NCBI RefSeq assembly: GCF_040548735.1
Contig: NZ_JBEPSD010000001.1
Coordinates: 1,798,001 to 1,862,000 of the forward strand
Reading direction: 5' to 3'
From: Rhodanobacter soli
GTDB taxonomy: Bacteria > Pseudomonadota > Gammaproteobacteria > Xanthomonadales > Rhodanobacteraceae
Length of the DNA: 64,000 nucleotides
How positions within the stretch are numbered: position 1 is the stretch's first letter; each line of letters opens with the position of its first letter. The notes below the pieces were generated by a model. It saw only the letters and a program-made list of their open reading frames with translations. It had not been told where the DNA came from and did no database searches. Below, piece after piece: positions 28,873 to 38,358 of this stretch. A program made the translations under genes and the position numbers.

Positions 28873-29760
28873 TCAGCGCCGCCGCATCACGATCAGGAAG
28901 TGATCGCCCATGCCGCGCAGCAGCGGCAGGGCGCCGAAGCGGTCGTCGAGCCCGCCCAGGCGCTCGCACCAGCGGCGGTGGCGGCGGTAGTAGTCCACCA
29001 GGTAGGGCGGCGGCATGAACAGGCTCAGCGCGCGGTAGCCCGCCAGCGAAAAGTGTTCGGCGAAGGCGCGGTAGAACTCACGCGGCAGGTAGTAACGGGT
29101 CCAGATCGTGTGGTGGTTCATGCCCACCGCGGTCGCGCCGCGCGCGGCGCGCACGCCGGCCCGCCTGAAGCGGCCGCGCAGCGCATAGTGGCCCAGCTCC
29201 CACGGACAGATCCGGCCCATCACCGAAAAAACCAGGCGGCCGCCGGGACGGAGCAGGCGCGCGCATTCGGCCGCGACGGCGCCGAGATCCGGCGCGCAGT
29301 TCAGCGGGCCGAAGTTCGAATAGATGCCGTCGAATGCATCGTCGAGCCGGTCGAGCTGCTGGATGCCGAGATGGATGGCCGTGACGCGGGATTGCAGGTC
29401 CTCGGCGACGGCGCGCGCCCGGGTGCGTTCGACCATCTGCGGCGACCAGTCGCTGGCGACGACCTGGTGGCCGCGCCGCGCGAATTCGAGCGCGTCGATG
29501 CCGGTGCCGCAGCCCAGATCGAGCAGGCGCGAGGCGGTCGGGAACTCGCCCTGCACGGTGTCCCACATGGCCAGCCGCATGCGCTGGATCAGCTCGTTGT
29601 TGCCGCGCGGGCCGTCATAGTCGGCGGCGACGCTGTCGAAGGCGCGCTGCGTGTCGAGCAGCTGCGCCTCGTCCAGCGACATGCCGCCGCGCTGCGGCCG
29701 GCGCATGTCCGGGACGAGTCCCCCCAGATCCCCGGTTTCAAGTTCGTGCTGCCCATTCAT
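28873..29760 (-). CDS. Class I SAM-dependent methyltransferase, first gene of the operon
   Basis: 295 aa from MNGQHELETGDLGG. Motif I is LLDLGCGTGIDALEFARRG, and the acidic end of strand 2 is VVASDWSPQMV. The C-terminal part has FMPPPYLVDYYRRHRRW. It heads the operon of methyltransferase, amidohydrolase, methyltransferase, radical SAM and two glycosyltransferases, and an ECF element lies 86 bases upstream. The substrate is unknown. Confidence 0.85.
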   Translation of the reverse strand: MNGQHELETGDLGGLVPDMRRPQRGGMSLDEAQLLDTQRAFDSVAADYDGPRGNNELIQRMRLAMWDTVQGEFPTASRLLDLGCGTGIDALEFARRGHQVVASDWSPQMVERTRARAVAEDLQSRVTAIHLGIQQLDRLDDAFDGIYSNFGPLNCAPDLGAVAAECARLLRPGGRLVFSVMGRICPWELGHYALRGRFRRAGVRAARGATAVGMNHHTIWTRYYLPREFYRAFAEHFSLAGYRALSLFMPPPYLVDYYRRHRRWCERLGGLDDRFGALPLLRGMGDHFLIVMRRR

Positions 29761-29846
29761 GTCGATCTCTGTTCCAGCGGCATGCCGCCCGCGATTCGCC
29801 ACGACGCACCGGGCCAACCGCAGCCGGCATCTTCAGTTCCTGACCG

Positions 29847-29875
29847 TGAGTGCCCGTAGCGGCCGCTTTGGTTGA
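29847..29875 (-). promoter_or_regulatory. ECF-type promoter element upstream of the six-gene operon
   Basis: On the minus strand this reads TCAACCAAA-N12-GGCACTCA. It keeps CAACC, exact spacing and GGCAC. It sits in the short gap between the Wzz gene end and this operon, so it gives the six genes a start independent of the polysaccharide operon. Confidence 0.6.
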
Positions 29876-29896
29876 ATGCCCGGCCGGCGAATCGGG

Positions 29897-30739
29897 CTAG
29901 CTCCGCGCAGACCGCCGCGCGACGTTTCTGGCCAAGGCCGCGGACGAGCCCAGGAAAATCCCCAGCAGCAGGCCGATGCCATAGGTCAGCTCGGGATTCG
30001 GAAACGCCTGCCTGTCGGGGACATAGACCGGCCACATCAGCGACGTCTCATAGGTGTAGGCAGGGCCGAGGCGCTCGGCGAGATCGCCCCGCGCCTGCTG
30101 CAAGCTGCGGATCTCTTCGTTCTTGTTGGCCAGCAGCAGGCTGGCCAGCATCGGGTTCGCCATGTCCTTGCCGCCCGCGCCGTCCCTGCTTTCCAACGCG
30201 GCCGCCTGCTGGTAGCGGGCACGGTCGGCCTCGGCGGTCTGCAGGTCGGACTCGATCTGGGCGAGGCGCGCGCGTGCCGACTTCAGCGGCGCCTCTTCCA
30301 GACCCTGATGGATCGCACGCAGCCGGGCGACCGTCGCCGCGGCGAGTTCGCTGGCCTGTTGCCGGGAGTAGGCCCGCACGGTCAGCTTAACCAGCGAGCC
30401 CGCGTAGAGCATCGGCTCCAGCTTCAGGCTCTTGCGGTACAGCTGGGCCACCGACGAGGTCTTCGCATAACCGGCGCTTTGCAGGACCTCGTTCTGGAAC
30501 GGCACCAGTTGCAGCCGCTCGGTGACGCGCTGCAGCGGCTCGACCTTCGGATCCTGGCCCGACGGCACCTGCCCGACCTGCGCGATCTGGATCCAGGCGG
30601 TCGCCTCCCACTGGCGCTTCACCAAATGCGCGAAGGCGTAGGTGCAGGCCAGGGTCAGCACCAGCACGAGCACGAACCACATCCACTCGCGGGTGAAGAT
30701 CCGCCACAGGTCGATCAGATAGATTTCATCGCGTTCCAT
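29897..30739 (-). CDS. wzz: Wzz-type polysaccharide chain-length / co-polymerase protein
   Basis: 280 aa. One membrane segment near residues 20-40 (FVLVLVLTLACTYAFAHLV), a long periplasmic part with heptad-rich helices, and a second segment near the C-terminus (YGIGLLLGIFLGSSAALA) give the Wzz topology. There is no cytosolic tyrosine kinase domain. It sets the length of the Wzy-made polymer. Its start overlaps the end of the polymerase gene by 14 bases, and it is the last gene of the nine-gene operon. Confidence 0.82.
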   Translation of the reverse strand: MERDEIYLIDLWRIFTREWMWFVLVLVLTLACTYAFAHLVKRQWEATAWIQIAQVGQVPSGQDPKVEPLQRVTERLQLVPFQNEVLQSAGYAKTSSVAQLYRKSLKLEPMLYAGSLVKLTVRAYSRQQASELAAATVARLRAIHQGLEEAPLKSARARLAQIESDLQTAEADRARYQQAAALESRDGAGGKDMANPMLASLLLANKNEEIRSLQQARGDLAERLGPAYTYETSLMWPVYVPDRQAFPNPELTYGIGLLLGIFLGSSAALARNVARRSARS

Positions 30740-31904
30740 GGTTCGGTACTCGCTGGAGGGAGGGTGAAGTCGGGGCCGGCGCGGCGGCCGGTGCCTTGCG
30801 GTTCGGCAGCCATGCCGCCATGACCGGCAGGAACAGGCAGATGCCGATGAAGCCGGCATTCGTCCAGGTGAAGGCCTGCGGCGCGAACGGCGACATCACG
30901 CAGACATAGGAAACGCGCAGGAACATCAGCAGGGAAAACAGCGGCACCGCCGGGCGCAGCCGCTGCACGCTCCACAGCAGCATCGCGTACAGCGCGAACA
31001 CCGAAAGCGCGGCGCCGAACGGGCCGAACGCCATCAGGAAGGGAAAGAACTCCGTGCCGACGTTGATGTTCGGCGCATCCAGCGGGATGCCCGTCCCGGC
31101 CGTCACCACCGAACCGTGCAGCGGCACCAGCTGGTTGATCAGGAAGTCGGCGTTGGCATAGTCCTTGGCCAGGATCGCGCTGAAGTTGTAGGGGCCCGCG
31201 CTGACGTACAGGAGCAGCCATTTGATGCCCTGCGGCGCGGCGTGGTACATCGCGCTGAACGGCAGCGTGATGTGCTCCAGCGGCCCCGAGCGCAGGATGC
31301 CGAGGATCGAGAAGATGCTGCTGCCGGCGAGTGCCAGGCCAAGCAGGGTCTTCCACGGCAGCGGCCTGGCCTCGTCCCGGCGCAGCACGAGCACCAGCGC
31401 AAACGAGAAGAAGGTGGCGAACAGCCGGTTGCGGTCGATCACCAGCACCGGGAACACGAAGCCGATGGCGATGAGCGCGATGCGCAGCCGCCGGCTCCTG
31501 GTGCACAGCAGCCCGATCGGCGGCAGCACCCAGCACATGTCCGAAACGTGCCGGATGTGCGCGCGGCCGCCGTCCATCACGGCATACGCCGACGGCTTGT
31601 CGAACAGCGGGATCGGGAACAGCGTGAGATCGAGCAGGCAGAACAGCACGATCAGCGCGGCCAGGGCCAGCGCAAGGAACGCCTCGCGGGTGCCGGCGTA
31701 ATGGCGCGCGCGGAACCGCGCGAATTCCGGCAGCCGGACCCCCGCCTGCACGTCGAACAGGATGATCGCCGCCGCGAGCACGGCCAGCAGCAGCAGGCCT
31801 TGCAGGTAGTCGGCGGAAAAATCGTAGGTGAGCCAGGTCAGCCCGCAGGCGAACAGGATCGGCAGGCCGAGCCAGGCGGAAGGGAGGCGCAGCAGCCGTT
31901 TCAT
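30726..31904 (-). CDS. wzy: O-antigen/exopolysaccharide polymerase-like membrane protein (Wzy type)
   Basis: 392 aa with roughly ten hydrophobic segments and a large soluble loop around residues 215-290, the usual plan of Wzy polymerases. Sequence conservation in this family is low, so the call rests on topology and on neighbours: flippase, glycosyltransferase and Wzz. It would join lipid-linked repeat units on the periplasmic side. It overlaps the glycosyltransferase stop by 4 bases. Confidence 0.7.
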   Translation of the reverse strand: MKRLLRLPSAWLGLPILFACGLTWLTYDFSADYLQGLLLLAVLAAAIILFDVQAGVRLPEFARFRARHYAGTREAFLALALAALIVLFCLLDLTLFPIPLFDKPSAYAVMDGGRAHIRHVSDMCWVLPPIGLLCTRSRRLRIALIAIGFVFPVLVIDRNRLFATFFSFALVLVLRRDEARPLPWKTLLGLALAGSSIFSILGILRSGPLEHITLPFSAMYHAAPQGIKWLLLYVSAGPYNFSAILAKDYANADFLINQLVPLHGSVVTAGTGIPLDAPNINVGTEFFPFLMAFGPFGAALSVFALYAMLLWSVQRLRPAVPLFSLLMFLRVSYVCVMSPFAPQAFTWTNAGFIGICLFLPVMAAWLPNRKAPAAAPAPTSPSLQRVPNHGTR

Positions 31905-32845
31905 ATGCCCTCCACGCCGCGGGGCGCCGGCGGCAGCCGGGTCTTCGACGCCACGACCAGCGACAGGTAGGCGGCCACATGCAGAAGCAGCGGTCCCGGT
32001 CTTCGTTGCAGGAACGAGATCTTGGCGTCGATGTAATGCGACTGTGCCCGAAGCAGGGTCCGGTACGGCTCGTCGAACAGGCTCGCCCGGCGCAGCGCGA
32101 TATGCCGCGACTCGATGAGGTTGCCGACGCGGGTTTCGGCGTGCCGCGTCCGGCTCAGGTTCGTGTCGTGCATGCGGTAGGCGCAGACGCTGACGTCGAT
32201 GAAGCCGAGCGCATCGCGCGCGGCCAGGCGCAGGAACAGATCCCAATCCTCGATGCGCAGCCCTTCGCTCCAGCGGTCGACGGTGTCGAGCGCGCTGTTC
32301 CTGATCAGGGCGACCGGCCCGCCGATGGCCCACTGCCGGATGACGGCGCGGCGGATGCCGTCGTCGGAGCGGTACAGTTTCTTGTCGGCGCCGTGCAGGT
32401 CGCACATGCCGCTGTCGTGCAGCTTCTTGCCGTCCCGGTCGACCACGATCGAATCGCCGATCACCGCGCCCTTGCCGGGGTGCGCCTGCAGGTAGCGGAC
32501 CTGGGCCTCGAGGCCGCCGGGCAGCAGATAGTCGTCGCTGGCGCCCGGCCGCAGGAATTCGCCGTTCGCGCGCGCCGCCAGCTCGTTGAGGGTCGCCGCG
32601 ACGCCGCGGTTCTCCCGCTGCACGTACTCGATGGGAATGTCCATGCAATGCGTGGCCACCCAGTCGGCGATCCGCGCGCCGGTGCGGTCGGTCGAGCCGT
32701 CATCGATGATGATCAGCTCCTTGGCCGGGTACGGGTCTTCCAGCACGCTGTCCAGGCAGCGCCGCACGAAGCGCTCGTGGTTGAACGCCGGGATGAGCAC
32801 CGAGACCAGCGGCGGCGCCGTGCCTTTGGATACGTCGGACGCCAT
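31901..32845 (-). CDS. Glycosyltransferase family 2
   Basis: 314 aa from MASDVSKGTAPPLVSVLIPA. GT-A fold with LIPAFNHERFVRRCLDSVL and ELIIIDDGSTDRTGA, and a later GIRIEDWDLFLRLA-like ED motif (LRIEDWDLFLRLA) as catalytic base. It is the only glycosyltransferase inside the nine-gene operon, so other sugars of the repeat unit must be added by enzymes elsewhere, perhaps the two GT4 enzymes at 23167-25394. Confidence 0.88.
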   Translation of the reverse strand: MASDVSKGTAPPLVSVLIPAFNHERFVRRCLDSVLEDPYPAKELIIIDDGSTDRTGARIADWVATHCMDIPIEYVQRENRGVAATLNELAARANGEFLRPGASDDYLLPGGLEAQVRYLQAHPGKGAVIGDSIVVDRDGKKLHDSGMCDLHGADKKLYRSDDGIRRAVIRQWAIGGPVALIRNSALDTVDRWSEGLRIEDWDLFLRLAARDALGFIDVSVCAYRMHDTNLSRTRHAETRVGNLIESRHIALRRASLFDEPYRTLLRAQSHYIDAKISFLQRRPGPLLLHVAAYLSLVVASKTRLPPAPRGVEGI

Positions 32846-32847
32846 CG

Positions 32848-34098
32848 TCACAGCCCTCCCAGGTAATGCCGCACGACCAGCACGTTGAACGCGAGGTAGG
32901 CGAGGTAGTTGGCGGCGAAGGCGTACATCGCGCCGACCAGGCCGAAGTGCGCGGTGAACACGTAGACCAGCGCCAGGTAGCTGGCCGCGAACACGCACTC
33001 GGAGATCACGAACAGCCGCGTCATCGCCTTGGCCAGCATCACGTAGGAAAGGATGAAGGAGGCGATCTTGACGACGTCGCCCGCCAGCTGCGGCGCGTAC
33101 AGCGCGTTGGCAGGCGCGAAGTCCGCGCTGAACAGCAGGCGCGTCACCCACTCCCGCAGCACGTACACCGCCGCCGCCAGCACGACGACCACGGGCAGGA
33201 TGTAGCGGTACGCGTTGCGCAGCTCGGCCACCAGCGCGGCGCGCTCCCGGATCGCCGCCAGCTTGGGCAGGTAGTAGATGTTGATGGCCGCGGTGAGGAA
33301 CAGCAGGTAGGCATCCGACACCTTGCTCACCGCCTGCCAGTAGCCGACCTGTTCCCAGCCGAGCTGCAGCGCGAGATGGTCGCGCACCGCGATATTCACC
33401 AGCGGCGAGACCAGGGCGGCGGTGAGCGTCATCACCGAAAAGGCCGCGAGGCGCAAGGTCATCTCGCGGTCGAAGCGCAGCCGCAGCATGCTGCGCTGGA
33501 AATACGGGCTGCGCCACCACGCCGGCAGGCCGACGACGAGCCACAGCAGCTGGCTCACGATCAGCGCCAGCAGGGCGCCGTACAGATGCAGCCAGCGTGC
33601 CAGCCAGATCACCATCACGATGCTGAGCAGCGAGCCCAGCACCTGGATCAGCGCCAGCCGGCGCACGTCCATGAAGCCGTTGATCACCGCCAGGATGTAG
33701 TTGACCAGCGCGATGCCGAGCTGGGCCACCGCGAGCACGCGGATCAGGCCCGCATAGGCGGCATCGTCCAGCAGCCACACGGCCAGCTGCCGGCTGAACA
33801 GCAGCGCCAGGCAACCCATCAGGACGGAGGCGCACAGCGCGTACCACAGCGCGGCGGCCAGCAGGCGCGCCAGCCGTTGCGGATCGTGGCGGTATTCGGC
33901 GACGTACTTCACGATGCCGGCGCTGATGCCGCCGCCGGCCAGCACGGCCAGCAACGACATCAGGCTGGTGAACTGGCCCAGCTTGCCCACGCCCTCGGGC
34001 CCGGCAAACCATGCCACCAGCTTGATCACCACCAGCGCCGCCAGCAGCCGCGCCCCGGTGGCGATGGCGGAATAGAAGCCGGCGCGCACGATGTTCAT
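32848..34098 (-). CDS. wzx: Lipid-linked oligosaccharide flippase (Wzx/WzxE type)
   Basis: 416 aa with about twelve hydrophobic segments. The opening [20 protein letters not shown] and the [15 protein letters not shown] stretch resemble WzxE-type O-antigen translocases. It would move undecaprenyl-linked repeat units across the inner membrane. The ATG overlaps the aminotransferase stop (ATGA). Confidence 0.88.
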   Translation of the reverse strand: MNIVRAGFYSAIATGARLLAALVVIKLVAWFAGPEGVGKLGQFTSLMSLLAVLAGGGISAGIVKYVAEYRHDPQRLARLLAAALWYALCASVLMGCLALLFSRQLAVWLLDDAAYAGLIRVLAVAQLGIALVNYILAVINGFMDVRRLALIQVLGSLLSIVMVIWLARWLHLYGALLALIVSQLLWLVVGLPAWWRSPYFQRSMLRLRFDREMTLRLAAFSVMTLTAALVSPLVNIAVRDHLALQLGWEQVGYWQAVSKVSDAYLLFLTAAINIYYLPKLAAIRERAALVAELRNAYRYILPVVVVLAAAVYVLREWVTRLLFSADFAPANALYAPQLAGDVVKIASFILSYVMLAKAMTRLFVISECVFAASYLALVYVFTAHFGLVGAMYAFAANYLAYLAFNVLVVRHYLGGL

Positions 34099-35237
34099 GC
34101 CGGACACGCAAACGCGTTGCAGGCGGCGATCACGTGCTCCACCGCATCCGTGCCCAGGGTCGGTCCCATCGGCAGGCTCAGCACTTCCTCGTGCAGGCGC
34201 TCGGTCAGCGGCAGCCGGAGATCGTACAGGGCCGGGTACGCCGGCTGCCGGTGCGGCGGCACCGGGTAGTGCACCTGGCTGTGGACGCCGTGCGCCAGCA
34301 GATGCCGCTGCAAGGCGTCGCGATGAGGGCAGCGCACCACGAACAGGTGCCAGGCGTGCTGCTCCTCGTGCGCCACCTGCGGCAACCGGATCTGCGGATG
34401 GCGGATGCCGTCGCGATAGCGGCGCGCCACGCGGCGGCGCCAGGCGACATCCTCGTCGAGATGGCGCAGCTTCACCCGCAACATCGCCGCCTGCATCTCG
34501 TCGAGCCGCGAATTGACGCCCTGGAACAGGTGGCGGTACTTCACCTCGGAGCCATAGTTGCGCAGCGCGGCGACCCGCTGCGCCAGCACGGCGTCGCCGG
34601 TCACCACCGCGCCGCCGTCGCCCAGCGCGCCCAGGTTCTTGGTGGGGAAGAAGCTGAAGGCCGCCGCATCGCCGAACGCGCCGGCCTTGCGGCCGTCGCA
34701 CATCGCGCCGTGCGCCTGCGCCGCGTCCTCGATCAGCAGCAGCTCGTGCCGCCTGGCCAGTGTCGCCAGCGCCGGCATGTCGGCCAGCTGGCCGTACAGG
34801 TGCACCGCCATGATCGCGCGCGTGCGCGGCCCGATCGCTGCCTCCACACAGGCCGGGTCGAGGTTGAAACTCAGCGGATCGGGCTCCACCGGCACCGGCA
34901 CCAGCCGGTTCTCGCTGATCGCGAGGAAACTGGCGATGAAGGTATTGCCGGGCACGAGGACCTCGTCGCCCTCGCCGAGCGCGCCGAGCTGCTTGTAGCC
35001 GCGCAGGATCAGCGACAGCGCGTCGAGCCCGCTGCCCACGCCCACGGCGTGGCGCACGCCGCAGTAGGCGGCGAACTCGCGCTCGAAGGCGGCCAGTTCC
35101 TCGCCCATGACGTACCAGCCCGAATCGATCACCCGCGCGGCCGCTGCCTTCAACTCGTCGGCATGACGCGCATTGATCGCCCCGACGTCGAGGAACGGGA
35201 CGTCCATCGGTTCGGTTTCCACCAGGCCGCTATCCAT
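34095..35237 (-). CDS. Sugar aminotransferase, DegT/DnrJ/EryC1 family (QdtB/FdtB-like)
   Basis: 380 aa. The start at 35237 is chosen for its GGAGGG ribosome site; [11 protein letters not shown] at residue 11 is a second possibility. PLP-binding lysine lies in [18 protein letters not shown], and [10 protein letters not shown] holds the cofactor aspartate. With the 3,4-ketoisomerase at 37776 and acetyltransferase at 37126, it fits C3 transamination in making dTDP-3-acetamido-3,6-dideoxyhexose (Qui3NAc or Fuc3NAc). The choice between the two sugars cannot be made here. Confidence 0.88.
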   Translation of the reverse strand: MDSGLVETEPMDVPFLDVGAINARHADELKAAAARVIDSGWYVMGEELAAFEREFAAYCGVRHAVGVGSGLDALSLILRGYKQLGALGEGDEVLVPGNTFIASFLAISENRLVPVPVEPDPLSFNLDPACVEAAIGPRTRAIMAVHLYGQLADMPALATLARRHELLLIEDAAQAHGAMCDGRKAGAFGDAAAFSFFPTKNLGALGDGGAVVTGDAVLAQRVAALRNYGSEVKYRHLFQGVNSRLDEMQAAMLRVKLRHLDEDVAWRRRVARRYRDGIRHPQIRLPQVAHEEQHAWHLFVVRCPHRDALQRHLLAHGVHSQVHYPVPPHRQPAYPALYDLRLPLTERLHEEVLSLPMGPTLGTDAVEHVIAACNAFACPA

Positions 35238-35251
35238 TTGCCCGCCCTCCA

Positions 35252-36202
35252 TCACAGCAGCCACTCGTAGAAATCGTGCACCACGGCGCGGGCGCCGAAG
35301 TACTCCTTCTGCGTGACCAGGCCGCCGTTGAGCACGCGTCCCTCCTGCTCGGTCGAGATGCCGAAGCTGAAATACGCGCGGTTCGCATAGACGCCGCCGA
35401 TCAGTTCCGCCAGCAGCAGGCTGAGCGCACCCAGGTGCCGCCCTTCCTCCGACACCGCCATGTACTGGGTGTGCGCGACCTTGCCCAGGTCGTAGACCAG
35501 CACGCCCGCCAGCAGGGCGCCGTCGCGGCGCGCCTCGTGCAGTACGAGGTGCTGCGGGAAGCGCGACTGCAGCAGGCGCAGCTCGGCCAGGCTGTGCGTC
35601 GGCCGGGTGTCGTGCTTGCGCAGCACCTCGCTCAGCAGCGCGTGGAAATCGGCCGAGTCGGTGCTGGTATGCAGGCCGATGCCAGCCTTGCGCGCCTTGT
35701 TGACCGCTCGCTGGCGCCCCTGCGTGAAGTGGAACGTCTCGCGCAGCGCGATGGCCGAGGACAGGTCGCGCCGCTTCAGCTGTGCGCCCAACCGGTGCAA
35801 GGCATACAGGTCTTCCTCGGCCGGATAGGTATGGAAAATGTGCGGCACCGCCTTGTAGATCACGCGCTCCACGCCGAGCGCGCGGTAGTGGCTGGCGATC
35901 TGCTCGAACACGCCCAGCGTCGACTCGGCGCGCAAGGCCTGCGTCGTGACCAGGCCGGCATAGGTGAGGCCGCCGTGGCTGGTCACCACGTTGTCCCGAA
36001 TGTTCGCGGGGAACACCGCCACGGGTTCGCCGTGCCGCTCGACGATCAGCGACTGGTCGACGAAACGGTCGGCGTGGTAATCCATGTAGCCGCGCCGGTG
36101 CAGCAGGTTGCCGTTGCGGGAACGCCCGACCAGCGCGTCCCAGGCGTTCACGTCGGCGGCGGTGTAGGGCCTAACGCTGCACATCGCCACCACCATCGCC
36201 AT
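35252..36202 (-). CDS. GNAT/FemAB-like acyltransferase
   Basis: 316 aa. Clustered start codons at 36202, 36196 and 36184 are possible; 36202 has GAGG upstream. The motif [18 protein letters not shown] followed by [19 protein letters not shown] is common to a GNAT-fold group found in O-antigen clusters, related to FemAB-type aminoacyl transferases. It may attach an acyl or aminoacyl group to the amino sugar. It overlaps the end of the preceding gene by 32 bases if the first start is used. Confidence 0.7.
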   Translation of the reverse strand: MAMVVAMCSVRPYTAADVNAWDALVGRSRNGNLLHRRGYMDYHADRFVDQSLIVERHGEPVAVFPANIRDNVVTSHGGLTYAGLVTTQALRAESTLGVFEQIASHYRALGVERVIYKAVPHIFHTYPAEEDLYALHRLGAQLKRRDLSSAIALRETFHFTQGRQRAVNKARKAGIGLHTSTDSADFHALLSEVLRKHDTRPTHSLAELRLLQSRFPQHLVLHEARRDGALLAGVLVYDLGKVAHTQYMAVSEEGRHLGALSLLLAELIGGVYANRAYFSFGISTEQEGRVLNGGLVTQKEYFGARAVVHDFYEWLL

Positions 36203-37118
36203 GGTCGGCCTCGGCCACGCCGAAGCCGTCCACGCCCATGTCGTTGCCGTTGTAGAACATCAGCAGCTTGTCGCGGCCGCGGATCAGCGCGGGATAGCAG
36301 AGCGTGCGCGAGTCCCAGCCGCTGGCCGACAGCGCGATGCCCAGCCTCTCGTCGCAGCGTTCCCATGCGATGCCGTCGTCGCTCACAGCGACGCCAGGGA
36401 AGTATTCGCCGGTGACGTTGCCGCGCGTGAAGACCATGACGTAGCGGCCACCGAAGCGGTACACGCGCGGCCGGCCGATGCGGTACTCGCTGCCTTGCGG
36501 CCGCAGGCAGACGCGATCCTCGCGCGGAATCGCGGCGAGGTCGTCCGTCTCCGCATGGCGGATGTGGTAGCGCGGAAACGGCTGGCCGCCGATGCTCTCC
36601 CAATCGTCGCCCACCGCATACCACAGGCGCCAGCGGCCGTTCTCGTACATGGCCGAATGCACCGCGCCGATGGTGCTGCGGCCGGGTGCGCGATCCAGGA
36701 TGGGGGTTTCCTGCGTGCGTTGGAAGCTGTTCCCGCCGTCATGGGAAACGGCCAGGCCGCTGAAGGCCAGGAACTTGGCCCGGGCCACGCGCTGGAATCC
36801 GACATAGAACATGTGCAGGCCGCCCGGCGCGTCGACGAGGTCGCCCAGGATCATGCCGTTGTCATCGAAGCAGCCGGCCCGGCCGACGTCCAGCACCGGT
36901 TCGGCGCTGACCCGCACGATCGTCGCGGGATCGTCCGCCCGCACGTCGACGTAGCCGATCCGGCTGACGCCGTCGGCATCGCGAAACCCCGCATAGACGC
37001 GGATGAGCTCGTCGTCGATCCGGTACGGCGTCGGGGTGAGCGCCGAGTGCAGCATCCAGCCGCCCACGCCCTGCCGCGCGGTTTCGAACACCAGGCCTTT
37101 CTTGGTCCATTCGAACAT
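36171..37118 (-). CDS. Five-bladed beta-propeller glycosidase-like protein (GH43/GH32-like)
   Basis: 315 aa. Repeated short blades, for example RVYAGFRDADGVSRIGYVDV, LHMFYVGFQ, WRLWYAVGDDW and LLMFYNGND, fit a GH43/GH32-type propeller. There is no signal peptide, so it is cytoplasmic, and relatives in polysaccharide clusters have no proven hydrolase activity. It could act on nucleotide-sugar or lipid-linked intermediates. It sits between the acetyltransferase and the GNAT-like gene. Confidence 0.65.
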   Translation of the reverse strand: MFEWTKKGLVFETARQGVGGWMLHSALTPTPYRIDDELIRVYAGFRDADGVSRIGYVDVRADDPATIVRVSAEPVLDVGRAGCFDDNGMILGDLVDAPGGLHMFYVGFQRVARAKFLAFSGLAVSHDGGNSFQRTQETPILDRAPGRSTIGAVHSAMYENGRWRLWYAVGDDWESIGGQPFPRYHIRHAETDDLAAIPREDRVCLRPQGSEYRIGRPRVYRFGGRYVMVFTRGNVTGEYFPGVAVSDDGIAWERCDERLGIALSASGWDSRTLCYPALIRGRDKLLMFYNGNDMGVDGFGVAEADHGDGGGDVQR

Positions 37119-37125
37119 GCGTCGT

Positions 37126-37791
37126 TCAAAGCCTCACGTCGAAGCTCGACCGGCCGGGTACCGCCCGGGCCGGCGAGCCGACGTAGACCCGGCCCGGCTC
37201 GGTGTCGCGGGTAACCAGCGCGCCCGCGCCGATCACGTTGTCGGGCGCGACCTTCACGTGGTCGTTGAAGGTGCTGTTCACGCCGACGAAGCTGCTGTCG
37301 CCGATCTCGCAGTAGCCGGAGATGACCGCGTGCGAGGCGACGAACACGTTGTCATGCACGACCGTGCGGTGCCCCACGTGATTGCCGCTCCACAGGATGC
37401 AGTTGTTGCCGATGCGCACGAACGGCTGGACGACGTTGCCCTCGAAGATGAAGCTGTTCTCGCCCAGCTCGGCATTGCGCCAGACGAAGGCGCGCGAGCT
37501 GACGTACGTGGCGAAGCGGTAGCCGCGACGCTTCGCATCCTGGTAAAGGCGCGTGCGCAGGCGGTTGAGCAGGCTGGCCGGTATGGCGACGAACACGTCG
37601 ACGTCCGCCGGCGGGTAGTCCGTTTCCAGCGTCTCATAGGCCACCACCGGGCGGCCGGCCAGCAGCGGCTGCGCGAGATACTCGCGTTCGACGCTGAAGG
37701 CGACCACGTCGCGCCCGGCGTCGTGCTCGAAATACTCGCAGGCGATCTGCGCGAACTCGCCCGCACCGATGAGGACTAGAGGCTTTGGCAC
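37126..37791 (-). CDS. Sugar O/N-acyltransferase, PglD/NeuD type
   Basis: 221 aa from a GTG at 37791 with GGAGGG upstream; it overlaps the ketoisomerase stop by 16 bases. The N-terminal Rossmann domain begins LVLIGAGEFAQIACEYF. The C-terminal left-handed beta-helix shows hexapeptide repeats such as IGNNCILWSG, VHDNVFVASHAVISG and VAPDNVIGAGALVTRD. It probably acetylates the 3-amino group made by the aminotransferase, using acetyl-CoA. Confidence 0.85.
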   Translation of the reverse strand: MPKPLVLIGAGEFAQIACEYFEHDAGRDVVAFSVEREYLAQPLLAGRPVVAYETLETDYPPADVDVFVAIPASLLNRLRTRLYQDAKRRGYRFATYVSSRAFVWRNAELGENSFIFEGNVVQPFVRIGNNCILWSGNHVGHRTVVHDNVFVASHAVISGYCEIGDSSFVGVNSTFNDHVKVAPDNVIGAGALVTRDTEPGRVYVGSPARAVPGRSSFDVRL

Positions 37792-38213
37792 GCCGCCACG
37801 CCCTCCGGGTAAACGACGCCATGGACCTCGCTCAGGAAGGCGTCGTAATCGGTGATGTAGTCGTCCGGGTCGTACAGGTGGTCGGCCAGCACCATCAGCA
37901 CGCAGTCCTCGCTGAAGTCGTACAGCTCGCGCCACACCATGCTGCCGAGCTGCAGGCCGTACGAGGGGTCGTCGAGCACGACCTCCACCGGCCCGCTGCC
38001 GTCGTCCAGCAGGAAGGTGACGGAGCCGCGCACCGCCACCGCGAGCTGGTTGAGATGGCGATGCGCGTGCCGGCCCCGATGCACGCCGCCGTGAGTGGCG
38101 AACAGGTAGTACACGCGCCGGATCACGAAGGGCACGTTCCGATCCTGCTCCAAGGCGATCAGCATGCCGCGGCTGTCGCCGTGCTTCTGCAACTGGATGC
38201 GTTCGATTTCCAT
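37776..38213 (-). CDS. dTDP-sugar 3,4-ketoisomerase-like cupin (QdtA/FdtA, WxcM C-terminal type)
   Basis: 145 aa single cupin. HGGVHRGRHAHRHLNQLAV carries the conserved histidines of the FdtA/QdtA active site, followed by GSVTFLLDDG. These enzymes isomerise dTDP-4-keto-6-deoxyglucose to the 3-keto sugar before transamination. It is the first gene of the nine-gene polysaccharide operon and lies 41 bases from an ECF-type element. The rmlA and rmlB genes that supply its substrate are not in the window. Confidence 0.85.
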   Translation of the reverse strand: MEIERIQLQKHGDSRGMLIALEQDRNVPFVIRRVYYLFATHGGVHRGRHAHRHLNQLAVAVRGSVTFLLDDGSGPVEVVLDDPSYGLQLGSMVWRELYDFSEDCVLMVLADHLYDPDDYITDYDAFLSEVHGVVYPEGVAACQSL

Positions 38214-38254
38214 GTTCCGGACCCGGCGATGGTTTCGGGGACGACCGACTCATC

Positions 38255-38283
38255 TGGGTGCCGCCTGGCGGACGAAAGGTTGC
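38255..38283 (-). promoter_or_regulatory. ECF-type promoter element of the nine-gene polysaccharide operon
   Basis: On the minus strand this reads GCAACCTTT-N12-GGCACCCA, a full match to the consensus. The -10 part is 41 bases from the ketoisomerase ATG, the same distance as between the ECF gene and its own element. Confidence 0.75.
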
Positions 38284-38329
38284 GTCGGTACCGGCTCGGC
38301 GAGTCGCGGCCGATGCCGGCGACGCGGGG

Positions 38330-38358
38330 GCAACCTTTCATGGCTCCGTCGGCACCCA
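38330..38358 (+). promoter_or_regulatory. ECF-type promoter element toward the TorF-like gene
   Basis: This reads GCAACCTTT-N12-GGCACCCA, identical in both boxes to the divergent element at 38255-38283. It implies a 5' leader of about 340 bases before the TorF-like ATG at 38705. Confidence 0.7.
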
